A stretch of 40,761 nt of DNA. It comes from Flavimaricola sp. Its GTDB lineage: Bacteria; Pseudomonadota; Alphaproteobacteria; Rhodobacterales; Rhodobacteraceae. The stretch spans positions 1 to 40,761 of the forward strand of contig JAQWWH010000022.1 in assembly GCA_029255105.1 (NCBI GenBank). The letters run 5' to 3'. The notes below the pieces were generated by a model that ran no database searches, had not been told where the DNA came from, and worked only from the letters and a program-made list of their open reading frames with translations. The position numbers were made by a program, and so were the translations under genes. Shown in pieces: positions 7,409 to 15,592 of this stretch. Position 1 is the stretch's first letter. The number at the start of each line of letters is the position of its first letter.

Positions 7409-8662
7409 TCATGCATTGGGAGACCCGCCCGCCATGGACGCCAACCCCTGCAACAGGGTTTCGGCCCCGCGCGCTGAACTGAAACTGGCAACGACGCGGT
7501 CGCGCCCTGCTGAACCAAGCCTTTGGCTCAGGTCGCTGTCCTCGGCCACTGTTCGGATGGCGGCAGCGAGGCTGGACGGATCCCGCGGCGGGACAAGGAT
7601 GCCGTCCTGTCCGCTGGTTATCAGCTCTGCCACGCCGCCTACGTCGGTTCCGATGACGGGAACACCGCAACTCATCGCTTCCATATAGGCCACACCCAGT
7701 GCTTCCATCCAGCTGGCAAGGACAAAGATATGGGCGGACAAAAGTTTCTGACGGACGGTGTCTGCGTCGATCGCACCAAGGAGGGTCACATGATCCTGCA
7801 GATCAAGGCGCTTGATCTCGTCCTCGATGACCCTTCGGTATCCGCCGCCCCCTTCATCGTCCTCTCCGGCCAGTTCCAGTGTGACGGGCTGATCCGCCTC
7901 CAGAAGCTGCTTGACCGCCTGAAGCAAATCGACGTGCCCCTTGATGATATTCAACCGGGCGCAGCAGAACAGGCGGAGGGGCTCGCCGGGCGCATGGGGC
8001 AGGTAAGGGCGATCGCGCGTCAGAGCGTCGATGTCGACGCCCATGGGCTGCAAGAGCAGCGTGTCGGGCAACACCTCCGGCATTGCTGATCGAAGGTCCG
8101 CGATCAGCTTTCGGGTGACGGCTGTGGCGAAGCTTGCCCTTTGCCATTTGAACCGTTGCCCCGGTCCGTAGGCGTCAAGCTCACCGTGAAGGGTCAGGGA
8201 ATAGGTCGGTCCTCCCATCGCGCGGGCGAGCGCTGCGATCAGTGCCGCCCGACCGCAGGAATGGACGTGGACATGATCAATGGCGTCGGCCCGGCAATGG
8301 TCGCATAAGGCGCGCGCGGCGGGGAACGTTACGGCCAGGTCACGAAAGAAGCTGGCTGGTTCTGATCCAACGGCTTTGAGGATCTGTCCATAGGGCATCC
8401 GGGGGAGGGCGCGTAAACCGGCGATGGGACCGGCCTCAACCAAATAGGTTGTCCGCTCCATCGCCTCGGTCGACCAGGAATGCGAGATTAAGCCTGGCGG
8501 GGGTTTGCGGGTGCTGAACAAGCGGACCCTGGCCCCAAGCCTTTCCAGCGCGGCCAGTTCGCGCCAGAAAAAGATATGGGTCTGGCCCGGAAACTGCGGC
8601 ACCAGGTATCCAATTTTCTGACCTTTGGATGATGCTTTCGCCACCACGCTGCGAAACCTCAT
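7409..8662 (-). CDS. GT4-family glycosyltransferase
   Basis: A retaining GT-B glycosyltransferase of about 417 residues from ATG 8662; the frame stays open to TTG 8716, which would add 18 residues. The N-terminal segment GYLVPQFPGQTHIFFWREL is typical of colanic-acid/exopolysaccharide transferases. The C-terminal donor domain has LRLFCCARLNIIKGH and the EAL-x5-MEAMSCGVPVIGTD E-x7-E region, then DGILVPPRD, all hallmarks of GT4. The gene follows the GT39-like membrane transferase at 8741-10477 on the same strand with a 78-bp gap, so they likely form an operon. Probable role: cytoplasmic assembly of a surface polysaccharide or glycolipid. Sugar and acceptor cannot be read from sequence. Confidence 0.88.
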   Translation of the reverse strand: MRFRSVVAKASSKGQKIGYLVPQFPGQTHIFFWRELAALERLGARVRLFSTRKPPPGLISHSWSTEAMERTTYLVEAGPIAGLRALPRMPYGQILKAVGSEPASFFRDLAVTFPAARALCDHCRADAIDHVHVHSCGRAALIAALARAMGGPTYSLTLHGELDAYGPGQRFKWQRASFATAVTRKLIADLRSAMPEVLPDTLLLQPMGVDIDALTRDRPYLPHAPGEPLRLFCCARLNIIKGHVDLLQAVKQLLEADQPVTLELAGEDDEGGGGYRRVIEDEIKRLDLQDHVTLLGAIDADTVRQKLLSAHIFVLASWMEALGVAYMEAMSCGVPVIGTDVGGVAELITSGQDGILVPPRDPSSLAAAIRTVAEDSDLSQRLGSAGRDRVVASFSSARGAETLLQGLASMAGGSPNA

Positions 8663-8740
8663 GCGCTGTTTGTCCAACAAGATTTGCAGCCTATGTCCCG
8701 AAGCCGGTGTCGTCAAAGTCGAAACCGGAGGCCACGGCAG

Positions 8741-10477
8741 TCAGTCGTTCCCGGCCCGCGCGCTTTCGGTTAGTTCTATGCAGTCAAACAGGCTGACCTC
8801 CCCTTCAAGAAACAGGGGTTTTCGGGGCGATATGGTGTCCACAAGGGCGCACCTGTCCGCCAACTCCGTATAGAAGCTGCGGAAAAGGGCTGAGGGCGTG
8901 ACCCGGGAGAGGTAGTCAAAATCCTCAACCAAAAACAAGGTAAAGTCCTGATCAAGCCAGTAATCCAACTGCCATTCCTGCGGTTGAAGCGGCCAGGCAA
9001 AGGGACGGATGAGGCCCTCCATGTCGTCTTCGGCGACATCTTGGAGGCCGAACATCCCACTGGGCATCTGCATGTGGAACAGAGCGTCCCCGCTCACTTT
9101 GCCGGTCGTGCGTTCGGGCGCAACATCGGGAAGGATGACGTCGTAACGCTCGGCCAGCCGCTCATTTCGTGTCCTGACCATGGCAATGGCCTCGGCCGCC
9201 TGAGGAACCTGAAAGCGGTCATACGAGATGATGCGGCGGTTCTGGTAGGACTTCATCAAAAGCGCCTCGACCTCGGTCGCGGTCGGAACCGCGGTGGCCT
9301 GGGTGGCGACGGATACGACGCCCCAGGCGGACAGGACAACGGTTGCACCAAAGGCGAGAGACCCGATCCACGCAAGGCGCCCTCGCATCAGATCCATGAT
9401 CATAGCCGTCGCCAGCAATAGCAGGCAGGCAAGTTGCGGCAACCACAGGTGAACCGGTTGGCGGGTTCCGACAATCATCAACTCGATCAAGATTGACAGG
9501 ATAATCGCCCCCCAAATGCCGGCAAGCAGCCCGCGTTGAGGCAACCTGCAAAACCCGCTTTGAAGGTAGATCGGAAAGGTCAGGGCAAGAAGGGCGCCCG
9601 CGATTGTGATCCCGCTGACCTGGCCTGCTGCCAGGGTGCCAAAAAGATGGACCGCCTCAAGAAAACTGCCGTCGGAATGAGACATCAGGCTCTGAATGCG
9701 CTGGTAGGCTAGAAACTCCTGAAAATCCAAGACAGTTCCGATGTTCAGGATGGGCCAAAGGAGGCCCGCCGTCAGCATGGCCCGCAAAAAAGACTTGCCA
9801 GCCTCGGCCCCTGACCTCGAACGCCACAAGGCAATGATATGAACGATGACAAGCGGCAACTGCAGGAACACGAACGAATGCTTGAAGCTGATCGCAATGG
9901 TTGCCGTAAAGGCAAGCGCGACATCCTCGCGACCACCTGCCTGCGGCTGATGTCGCCGAATCAGGGCAAGGAGGGTCAGGACGGCAAAGCTGGCAAGGGC
10001 CACGTCCGACTTGGCGATATGCGACTGATAGACCCCCAAGGGATACGTCAGGCCCAACAGTCCTGCGCCCACTGCATACCATCCGTCGATGCGCAGCGCC
10101 CGCGCGACAAGGTAAAACGCCGGGGCTGTCAGTGCGGCTAGCCCGGCAACCACCACGCGGGCGGTGACGTAGAAGGGCAGAGGATCGGAAAAGTATTGCG
10201 CCCGGAACGCCGCCGTATCGGGCCAGACATCAAGGACGCGCCCGCCTGCGTAAAGCACGGCAAAGGCAGCGGCGTTAATGTAGTTAAGGAAGGGTGGATA
10301 GAAATGCTGGCCGGGGATCAACAGGCCAGTCATTGCCCGGGCCGCATCGTTGATACGTTCGTCGCCGAATAGGTAGCCAACATCGACGCCGACAAGACGA
10401 ACGCCCCAAGCCAGCACAAAAAGGATCAGCACCATCGGAATTGTCCGATTGGCCCATTCTTGGCGACGAGTTGTCAT
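8741..10477 (-). CDS. Multi-span GT39/ArnT-like membrane glycosyltransferase
   Basis: A 578-residue inner-membrane protein with about 10-12 hydrophobic segments through residue 400, then a soluble C-terminal region of about 170 residues. The first loop contains GYLFGDERINDAARAM, with the acidic 'Asp-Glu' where GT39/PMT/ArnT enzymes (polyprenyl-phosphate sugar users) place their catalytic Asp, and SHIAKSDVALA resembles the second conserved loop. Such proteins take a sugar from a polyprenyl phosphate carrier and attach it on the periplasmic side. The start is secure: AGGAGAG lies just before ATG 10477. It is divergent from the HAD-UbiA gene that could make the lipid-linked donor and precedes the GT4 gene. 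Donor sugar is inferred only from context. Confidence 0.72.
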   Translation of the reverse strand: MTTRRQEWANRTIPMVLILFVLAWGVRLVGVDVGYLFGDERINDAARAMTGLLIPGQHFYPPFLNYINAAAFAVLYAGGRVLDVWPDTAAFRAQYFSDPLPFYVTARVVVAGLAALTAPAFYLVARALRIDGWYAVGAGLLGLTYPLGVYQSHIAKSDVALASFAVLTLLALIRRHQPQAGGREDVALAFTATIAISFKHSFVFLQLPLVIVHIIALWRSRSGAEAGKSFLRAMLTAGLLWPILNIGTVLDFQEFLAYQRIQSLMSHSDGSFLEAVHLFGTLAAGQVSGITIAGALLALTFPIYLQSGFCRLPQRGLLAGIWGAIILSILIELMIVGTRQPVHLWLPQLACLLLLATAMIMDLMRGRLAWIGSLAFGATVVLSAWGVVSVATQATAVPTATEVEALLMKSYQNRRIISYDRFQVPQAAEAIAMVRTRNERLAERYDVILPDVAPERTTGKVSGDALFHMQMPSGMFGLQDVAEDDMEGLIRPFAWPLQPQEWQLDYWLDQDFTLFLVEDFDYLSRVTPSALFRSFYTELADRCALVDTISPRKPLFLEGEVSLFDCIELTESARAGND

Positions 10478-10804
10478 ACGCTCTCCTGCCAGCGGTTGTC
10501 TTTGTCTGCGGTGCCGGTCCGGCCTGCCCGATGTCGTGGGGTCCTTATTGTATGGTGCAGGGCTTGGCCCAAAGCCTAACCGATTACGCCATCATCCTAG
10601 GCGGTCAAACGTCCCCAAATGCGAATAAACCGGGTCAATATCGGGGCAATGTGACTGCCCAGCGGACAATTTTCGGCCTGACACAAGAATGACATACGGT
10701 TGCCCTGCCAAACTCATGTGTTGACGGTAAACGGAATCCATCACTGGCAATGCATTTTGGACGGGTCCGGGTCCGGACCTGCTGGGGCAGGAAGACAACC
10801 GCAT
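10478..10804. other. Divergent promoter region between GT39-like and HAD-UbiA genes
   Basis: 327 bases separating two divergent operons. On the plus strand TTGACG (10721-10726) is a -35 candidate but no convincing -10 is seen at 17 bases. The 3' part holds two adjoining inverted repeats just before the UbiA start, listed separately. No gene is called: the frame open from 10700 is better started at ATG 10805. Confidence 0.4.
10764..10791 (+). promoter_or_regulatory. Two adjoining inverted repeats overlapping the ribosome site of the HAD-UbiA gene
   Basis: GGTCCGG, GT, CCGGACC (10764-10779) is a perfect 7-bp inverted repeat. CCTGC, TGGG, GCAGG (10778-10791) is a second perfect hairpin sharing two bases with the first, so the two are mutually exclusive at the junction. 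The second's 3' arm enters the AGGAAG ribosome site (10789-10794) of ATG 10805. This could be a translational switch or an operator pair; no known family is recognised. Confidence 0.4.
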
Positions 10805-12250
10805 ATGGAAGAGTCCATACCGCTCTATATTGATCTGGATGGGACGCTGATCCGGTCCGATCTGGCGCAGGAGATGTTGGTGCAGGCCGCCGCGCGGCCC
10901 GAGCATTTTGGCGCCCTGACCCGCCTTGTGGCCCAGAGAGAGTGGTCACGGGTCAAGCGCTATCTGGCCGAGCATGTCGACTTTGTGCCCGAAAGCTTGC
11001 CCTACGTTGCGGCGGTCGTTGACCACGCCAAGGCCGCCCGTGCCATCGGTCGAAGGGTCGTTCTGGCGACTGCAGCCGACCGGATCGCTGCCGATCGGAT
11101 CGCAGAGCATCTGGGCATCTTTGACGCTGTCATCGCGTCGGAACCCGGCCGCAACATGAAAAGTAGGGCCAAGCTGGATGCCATCCGGCAGGACGCCGGC
11201 AGTGATGACTTTGAGTATATTGGCAATTCTAATGACGATATACCGATCTGGGACGCAGCTGCCGCCAGGGGCTATGTCAATCCGCCGATTGGCGTTGCGC
11301 CTGACGCCACCCACCTGTCCGACGGCGGAGTGTTGGTTCAGGATCAGGTTCCGACCGGTCGCGTCCTGCTCAAGGCGATGCGCCCGCACCAATGGTCCAA
11401 GAACGCACTGCTGTTCGTGCCGATGATCCTGTCCGCAAGCTATGCCGAGCCTGCAAATCTGATCATGGCGATCATCGGGTTCCTGATGTTTTCGTTTTGC
11501 GCCTCGGCGATCTACATCCTCAACGACCTGGTCGACATAGAGGCTGACCGTGCCCATCGGACCAAGCGGAACCGGCCGTTCGCCGCCGGAACCTTGTTGC
11601 CTATCACCGGGGTCAAGGCGGCGGCTGTCCTCCTGGGCGTTGGTCTTGTCGGCGGCTTTGGCTTGATCGGGGCCGCCTTTGGTCTAGTCCTGTTGGGCTA
11701 TGTTGGGCTGACGATGGCCTATTCACTGTACCTCAAACAGTTTTCGACCGTCGATGTCGTCACCCTTGCCCTGCTGTACTCCGTTCGTCTCTTGGCTGGC
11801 GCCGTCGCGATATCGGTGCCGCTGTCGCCATGGCTTTTGAACTTTGCCTTGTTCTTCTTCCTCGGGCTGGCCTACCTCAAACGCTATATCGAGGTGGCGC
11901 GCAGCACCGGCACCGGTCGGATCGGCAAGCGCAATTACGAGACCGACGAAATTGACTTTATCGCCATGTTCGGGATCGCCAACAGCGCCCTCGCGATCCT
12001 GACGCTGTCCCTGTTTCTTAATAGTGACGCGGTGACCGAGACCTATGCGAGCCCCTATGTCCTGTGGCTTTTGCTGCCTCTGTTCGCCCAGTGGACCTTC
12101 CGGACCTGGATCTGGGCCAAACGTGGCAAGATCGACGATGACCCGGTGGTATTTGCCCTCAAGGACCGCCAAAGCCGTATCATCATCGGCCTTTGCGTGG
12201 TCCTGATCATCGTGGCGCAAAGATTTCCCGTAGGGGGGGCGCTGTTTTGA
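10805..12250 (+). CDS. HAD phosphatase-UbiA prenyltransferase fusion (polyprenyl-phosphate phosphoribosyltransferase-like)
   Basis: A 481-residue two-domain protein. Residues 1-200 are a HAD domain (YIDLDGTLIRSD with nucleophile Asp10 and acid Asp12, later NSNDDIPIWDAA as motif IV). Residues 210-481 are an integral-membrane UbiA domain with about 8-9 spans and the first Asp-rich motif NDLVDIEADR followed by TKRNRPFAAG. That combination, with Lys/Arg-Pro, resembles decaprenyl-phosphate phosphoribosyltransferase (mycobacterial Rv3806c type) more than quinone or heme prenyltransferases. The second Asp-rich motif appears as YLKRYIEVAR, with Asp replaced. Likely reaction: PRPP plus polyprenyl phosphate to polyprenyl-phosphate ribose 5-phosphate, with the fused HAD domain a candidate for removing the 5-phosphate (inference). 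ATG 10805 has AGGAAG before it. The next gene overlaps its stop. Confidence 0.82.
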   Translation: MEESIPLYIDLDGTLIRSDLAQEMLVQAAARPEHFGALTRLVAQREWSRVKRYLAEHVDFVPESLPYVAAVVDHAKAARAIGRRVVLATAADRIAADRIAEHLGIFDAVIASEPGRNMKSRAKLDAIRQDAGSDDFEYIGNSNDDIPIWDAAAARGYVNPPIGVAPDATHLSDGGVLVQDQVPTGRVLLKAMRPHQWSKNALLFVPMILSASYAEPANLIMAIIGFLMFSFCASAIYILNDLVDIEADRAHRTKRNRPFAAGTLLPITGVKAAAVLLGVGLVGGFGLIGAAFGLVLLGYVGLTMAYSLYLKQFSTVDVVTLALLYSVRLLAGAVAISVPLSPWLLNFALFFFLGLAYLKRYIEVARSTGTGRIGKRNYETDEIDFIAMFGIANSALAILTLSLFLNSDAVTETYASPYVLWLLLPLFAQWTFRTWIWAKRGKIDDDPVVFALKDRQSRIIIGLCVVLIIVAQRFPVGGALF

Positions 12251-12612
12251 GCCTTCTCGGATTTGTCCTCGTCTTCATAAGCGTTACGCTGTCGGCGGCT
12301 GCGCAAACGGCGTTCAAGTCGGGGGTCAACCGGCTGGACCTTGCCCCCGATGCGGGTGTCATGCAGCAGGCGATGGCCTTTCTGACTTCGCCGTTCGTCT
12401 TGACGGGCCTTGCCCTTTACGGCGTTGGGACATTGCTATGGTTGTCTGCACTGCGGCATGCCGATCTCTCGCTGGTGTATCCCTTCGTCAGCATCAGCTT
12501 TGTCATGGTCAGCATTTCGGGCATCGTCTTCTTTAACGAACCTGTGCAGGCCCAAAGGGTGATCGGCCTTGCACTGATCATCGCGGGCCTTCTGGTGATG
12601 TCCCGGGGCTGA
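12247..12612 (+). CDS. SMR-like small membrane transporter (EmrE/ArnE-type)
   Basis: A 121-residue protein with four predicted membrane spans (roughly residues 2-22, 40-58, 68-90, 97-118). Translation starts at TTG 12247, which overlaps the TGA of the HAD-UbiA gene by two bases, implying coupled translation. The last two helices (LSLVYPFVSISFVMVSISGIVFF then FNEPVQAQRVIGLALIIAGL) show the Pro-Val and Glu-Pro pattern of the drug/metabolite transporter superfamily, as in ArnE/ArnF flippase subunits. The tight link to a UbiA enzyme and a divergent ArnT-like transferase suggests flipping of a polyprenyl-phosphate sugar across the inner membrane; this role is inferred. It ends 4 bases before the convergent cdsA-like gene. 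Confidence 0.75.
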   Translation: MSLLGFVLVFISVTLSAAAQTAFKSGVNRLDLAPDAGVMQQAMAFLTSPFVLTGLALYGVGTLLWLSALRHADLSLVYPFVSISFVMVSISGIVFFNEPVQAQRVIGLALIIAGLLVMSRG

Positions 12613-12616
12613 AGGC

Positions 12617-13549
12617 TCAGGGCATCCAGACCAGATGCGCCACATGGTAAAACACCGGCGCTGCAAAAAGCACGCTGTCCAACTGATCGAGGAACCCGCC
12701 TTGCCCGGGGATCAGGTGGCTCCAATCATTGACGCCCTTGTCCCGTTTGATCGCCGCCAGCACAAGGTTGCCGAACATTCCGGTGGCCGAGGCAAGTGCC
12801 GCCATGCCCGCCGCCCCAAGAACGCCAAAGGGTGTGAGCCAGGCAACCACCGCCCCGATCAGAGCGGCAGAGGCGACGCCGGCCAGCATCCCTTCCCAGG
12901 TCTTGGGCGACAGGCCCGGCGCGATCTTGTGCCGCCCGATCCGCCGCCCGAACCAGAAATCCAGAAGATCGCCGAGTTGAACAACCATGATCAGAAAGGC
13001 AATCAGAAGGACAGACCGGTCGCCGATACCGGGAATATCAAGGGTCATCAGGGCAGGGACGTGGCTGGCGCAATAGACGCAGATCATAAGCCCCCATTGC
13101 GTCTCGGCCACCCGCATCAGGAACCGGTCTGAATTGCCCCGCAAGACCGACACGATGGGCAAAAGAAGAAAGGCGTAGACAGGGATGAAAACGGTGAAAA
13201 GCCCGGTCCATCCAAGCCAGACAAAGAGAAACTGAAGGGGCAGGACTGCAAAGAACGCCAATGCCAGCGACAGGTGGTCGGCCCGCGCCTTGGTCGAGAA
13301 TGTCAGGAACTCTCGCAATGCGGCAAAGGCGGCAAAGGCAAACAGAAGGGTCACCCCCGCCTGTCCCAGGATCAGGGCAAGGCCAAACAGGATGACCATC
13401 GCCCACCAGCTGTGAACGCGGGTCCGGTAGGTTTCAACCACCGGTCCCGGCCTGCGCAGGGCCAGCACTTCACCAAGAAAGGTCAGGGCTGTCAGCAGGG
13501 CGAAAGTGCCGATGACCAGCAAGGCAATATCACCTGTCGTACTGGTCAC
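12617..13549 (-). CDS. CdsA-like phosphatidate cytidylyltransferase with variant signature
   Basis: A 310-residue polytopic inner-membrane protein with about 8 spans. The C-terminal region GNLVLAAIKRDKGVNDWS then LIPGQGGFLDQLDS aligns with the CdsA signature (S-x-x-K-R-x4-D ... H-G-G-x-x-D-R-x-D), which catalyses CDP-diacylglycerol formation from CTP and phosphatidic acid. The Lys-Arg and the Asp residues are kept, but the signature His is Gln and the Arg is Gln. This places it in the divergent YnbB-like branch rather than as the main CdsA. It starts at GTG 13549 overlapping the TGA of the acyltransferase gene by 4 bases, so the two are translated together and may act on the same phosphatidate. 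Confidence 0.85.
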   Translation of the reverse strand: MTSTTGDIALLVIGTFALLTALTFLGEVLALRRPGPVVETYRTRVHSWWAMVILFGLALILGQAGVTLLFAFAAFAALREFLTFSTKARADHLSLALAFFAVLPLQFLFVWLGWTGLFTVFIPVYAFLLLPIVSVLRGNSDRFLMRVAETQWGLMICVYCASHVPALMTLDIPGIGDRSVLLIAFLIMVVQLGDLLDFWFGRRIGRHKIAPGLSPKTWEGMLAGVASAALIGAVVAWLTPFGVLGAAGMAALASATGMFGNLVLAAIKRDKGVNDWSHLIPGQGGFLDQLDSVLFAAPVFYHVAHLVWMP

Positions 13550-14232
13550 GCCCGGGCCTCTTCGCCCTTTGCCACCCGGTCGTGCAGCGGTGGGGCAAGG
13601 TCTGACAGCGCCGTGCTGGCCCGGGCCAGAAAGGCATCCTTGCCTTCGTCCGGCTGAATGTGGACCGGGCTGCCGAAGGTCACGGTGCAGATCAGGGGCA
13701 GCGGAATGACCTCGCCCTTTGGCAGGATGGCGTTCAGGTTAGCCACCCATGTGGGGACAAGGTCCACGTCGGGTCGCGCCTTGGCGATGTTGTACAGGCC
13801 CGCCTTGAACGGCAACAACGGGTCGTCGGTCATGTTCCGGTTGCCTTCGGGAAAGATGATCAGCGACGACCCTTCCTCAATGGCGGCCAATATCGCCTCC
13901 ATCGGGTCCGAGGTGCGGGCCTCGGGTCGCCGGTCGATCAGGACGGCGCGGAACACCTCGGCCCCGGCAAAGGCCCGGAGCGGGGTCTTGAGCCAGTAGT
14001 CGGCCGCCGCGACGGGGCGGGTCTGGCGGCGCAGAGCGGCGGGCAGAACCGACCAGATCATCGGCATGTCGCCGTTGGACACATGGTTGGCGTAGTAGAC
14101 CCGCTGTTTTTGTTCCGGCGCAATGCCCCGCCAGTCGGCGCGAGGCGCCGCAATGATCCGGGCAAAGAGGGTGATGGCATGTCCAGCGGCACGCACCGCC
14201 ATCCGACGCACAAGGGAATTCCGGGTAGTCAT
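13546..14232 (-). CDS. PlsC-like 1-acylglycerol-3-phosphate acyltransferase
   Basis: A 228-residue membrane-associated acyltransferase. Motif I appears as NHVSNGDM (usual form NH-x4-D), giving catalytic His and Asp, and motif III as FPEGNR. An early hydrophobic helix around residues 8-28 anchors it to the inner membrane. It would acylate lysophosphatidate to phosphatidate. The overlapping downstream CdsA-like gene would convert phosphatidate to CDP-diacylglycerol, so the pair forms a short lipid-activation module next to glycan genes. ATG 14232 is the natural start. Motif I has Ser-Asn-Gly between His and Asp, slightly unusual but consistent with the spacing. Whether it replaces or supplements a main PlsC elsewhere is unknown. 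Confidence 0.88.
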   Translation of the reverse strand: MTTRNSLVRRMAVRAAGHAITLFARIIAAPRADWRGIAPEQKQRVYYANHVSNGDMPMIWSVLPAALRRQTRPVAAADYWLKTPLRAFAGAEVFRAVLIDRRPEARTSDPMEAILAAIEEGSSLIIFPEGNRNMTDDPLLPFKAGLYNIAKARPDVDLVPTWVANLNAILPKGEVIPLPLICTVTFGSPVHIQPDEGKDAFLARASTALSDLAPPLHDRVAKGEEARA

Positions 14233-14327
14233 GGCCCAAGACTGACCGAGCGCAGGACAATAGGGAAGGGGGAAGTTGCCAGCCTTCCCAGCGCCTTCCC
14301 AGCGCGTTGTCCGCGCTTTGGCCGTGC

Positions 14328-15560
14328 CTATTCCGGGATAGAGGGCGCACCGCCTTCGAACACATTGACCTCGTGATAGCTGACCGGGGCCTCCTGCATT
14401 TGCAGATGCAACCCGTCGCCCTTGAAGGGATGCGCCCGCGCCAGCGCCTCGTCGACCTCGATCCCGAGGCCGGGGCCTTGGGGGACGGGGATATACCCCC
14501 CCTCAACCGTCAATGTCCCTTTGATCAGGGCGCTGTGGTACGGTGTTTCGATCGTTTCGGCCATCAGGAGGTTGGGTAGTGAGGCACCCAGCTGGACGTT
14601 GGCCGCCCATTCGATGGGACCGGCATAGAGATGCGGGGCCATCTGCGCATTGTAGGCTTCGGCCAGAACGGCGATCTTCTTTCCCTCCCAGATGCCGCCT
14701 GCCCGGCCAAGGGCCGGTTGCAGGATCGAGGTGCCGTGACGCAGGGCCTGCGCGAATTCAGCCTTGGTGCTAAGCCGCTCGCCAACGGCTACGGGGATGG
14801 GAACTCCGGCCGCGACTTTCTCAAGCTCGGCCGGGTTGTCGGGTGGGATCGGCTCTTCGAACCATAGCGGCGAATAGGGGGCGATGGCGGTTCCCATGCG
14901 GATCGCCCCGCCGGTTGAGAACTGGCCATGTGTGCCGAACAGGAGGTCCGCCCTATCGCCCACCGCCTCGCGGATTGCCTTGCAGAACGCGACAGAGCGC
15001 GAGATGTCCGACATGGCAGGCATATGGCCTGCCCGCAGTGTATAGGGTCCTGCAGGGTCGAACTTGACGGCCGTGTAGCCCTTTTCCACCATCGCGACAG
15101 CACTTTCGGCGGCCATGTCCGCATCAACCCAGAAATCGGGCAACCGATGGCTTGGGGCGGTAGGATAAAGGTAAGTGTAGGCGCGCACCCGGTCTGTCAC
15201 CTGCCCACCGATCAGCGCGTGGACAGGACGGTCGCGGTCCTTGCCCAGAATGTCCCAACAGGCGATTTCAAGCCCGGACCATGCGCCCATGACCGTCAGG
15301 TCCGGCCGCTGGGTAAAGCCCGAGGAATAGACGCGGCGGAACATCAGCTCGATGTTCTCGGGGTTTTCGCCGGCCATGTGACGTTCGAACACGTCGCGGA
15401 TGACGGCGTCCATCGCTTGTGGTCCGACTGAGGATGCGTAGCATTCCCCCCAGCCGGTGATGCCGGTGTCGGTGGTCACCTTGACCAATATCCAGTAGCG
15501 GCCACCCCAGCCGGGGGCGGGCGGGGCTGTCACGATGATGTCGAGATCGGCGAGTTTCAT
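14328..15560 (-). CDS. Enolase-superfamily sugar-acid dehydratase-like protein (mandelate racemase/muconate lactonizing group)
   Basis: A 410-residue protein with the N-terminal capping domain (to about 130) and C-terminal TIM barrel. GWGGRYWILVKVTTDTGITGWGE is the family start, VKFDP (Lys166) the second-strand motif, WFEEPIPP (Glu235/Glu236) and VGERLS (Glu261) carry metal ligands, and MAPHLYAGP (His310) resembles the general base of mannonate/galactonate-type dehydratases. At the position of the first metal ligand the sequence is FGTHGQF, so the usual Asp is replaced while His211 is present. Probable role: dehydration or cycloisomerisation of an acid sugar in catabolism. No transporter or regulator accompanies it, so the substrate is open. 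GNAT gene is divergent on its 5' side. Confidence 0.8.
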   Translation of the reverse strand: MKLADLDIIVTAPPAPGWGGRYWILVKVTTDTGITGWGECYASSVGPQAMDAVIRDVFERHMAGENPENIELMFRRVYSSGFTQRPDLTVMGAWSGLEIACWDILGKDRDRPVHALIGGQVTDRVRAYTYLYPTAPSHRLPDFWVDADMAAESAVAMVEKGYTAVKFDPAGPYTLRAGHMPAMSDISRSVAFCKAIREAVGDRADLLFGTHGQFSTGGAIRMGTAIAPYSPLWFEEPIPPDNPAELEKVAAGVPIPVAVGERLSTKAEFAQALRHGTSILQPALGRAGGIWEGKKIAVLAEAYNAQMAPHLYAGPIEWAANVQLGASLPNLLMAETIETPYHSALIKGTLTVEGGYIPVPQGPGLGIEVDEALARAHPFKGDGLHLQMQEAPVSYHEVNVFEGGAPSIPE

Positions 15561-15592
15561 AGGGCATGTCCCATAAGACGGAGGGTGTTTGC

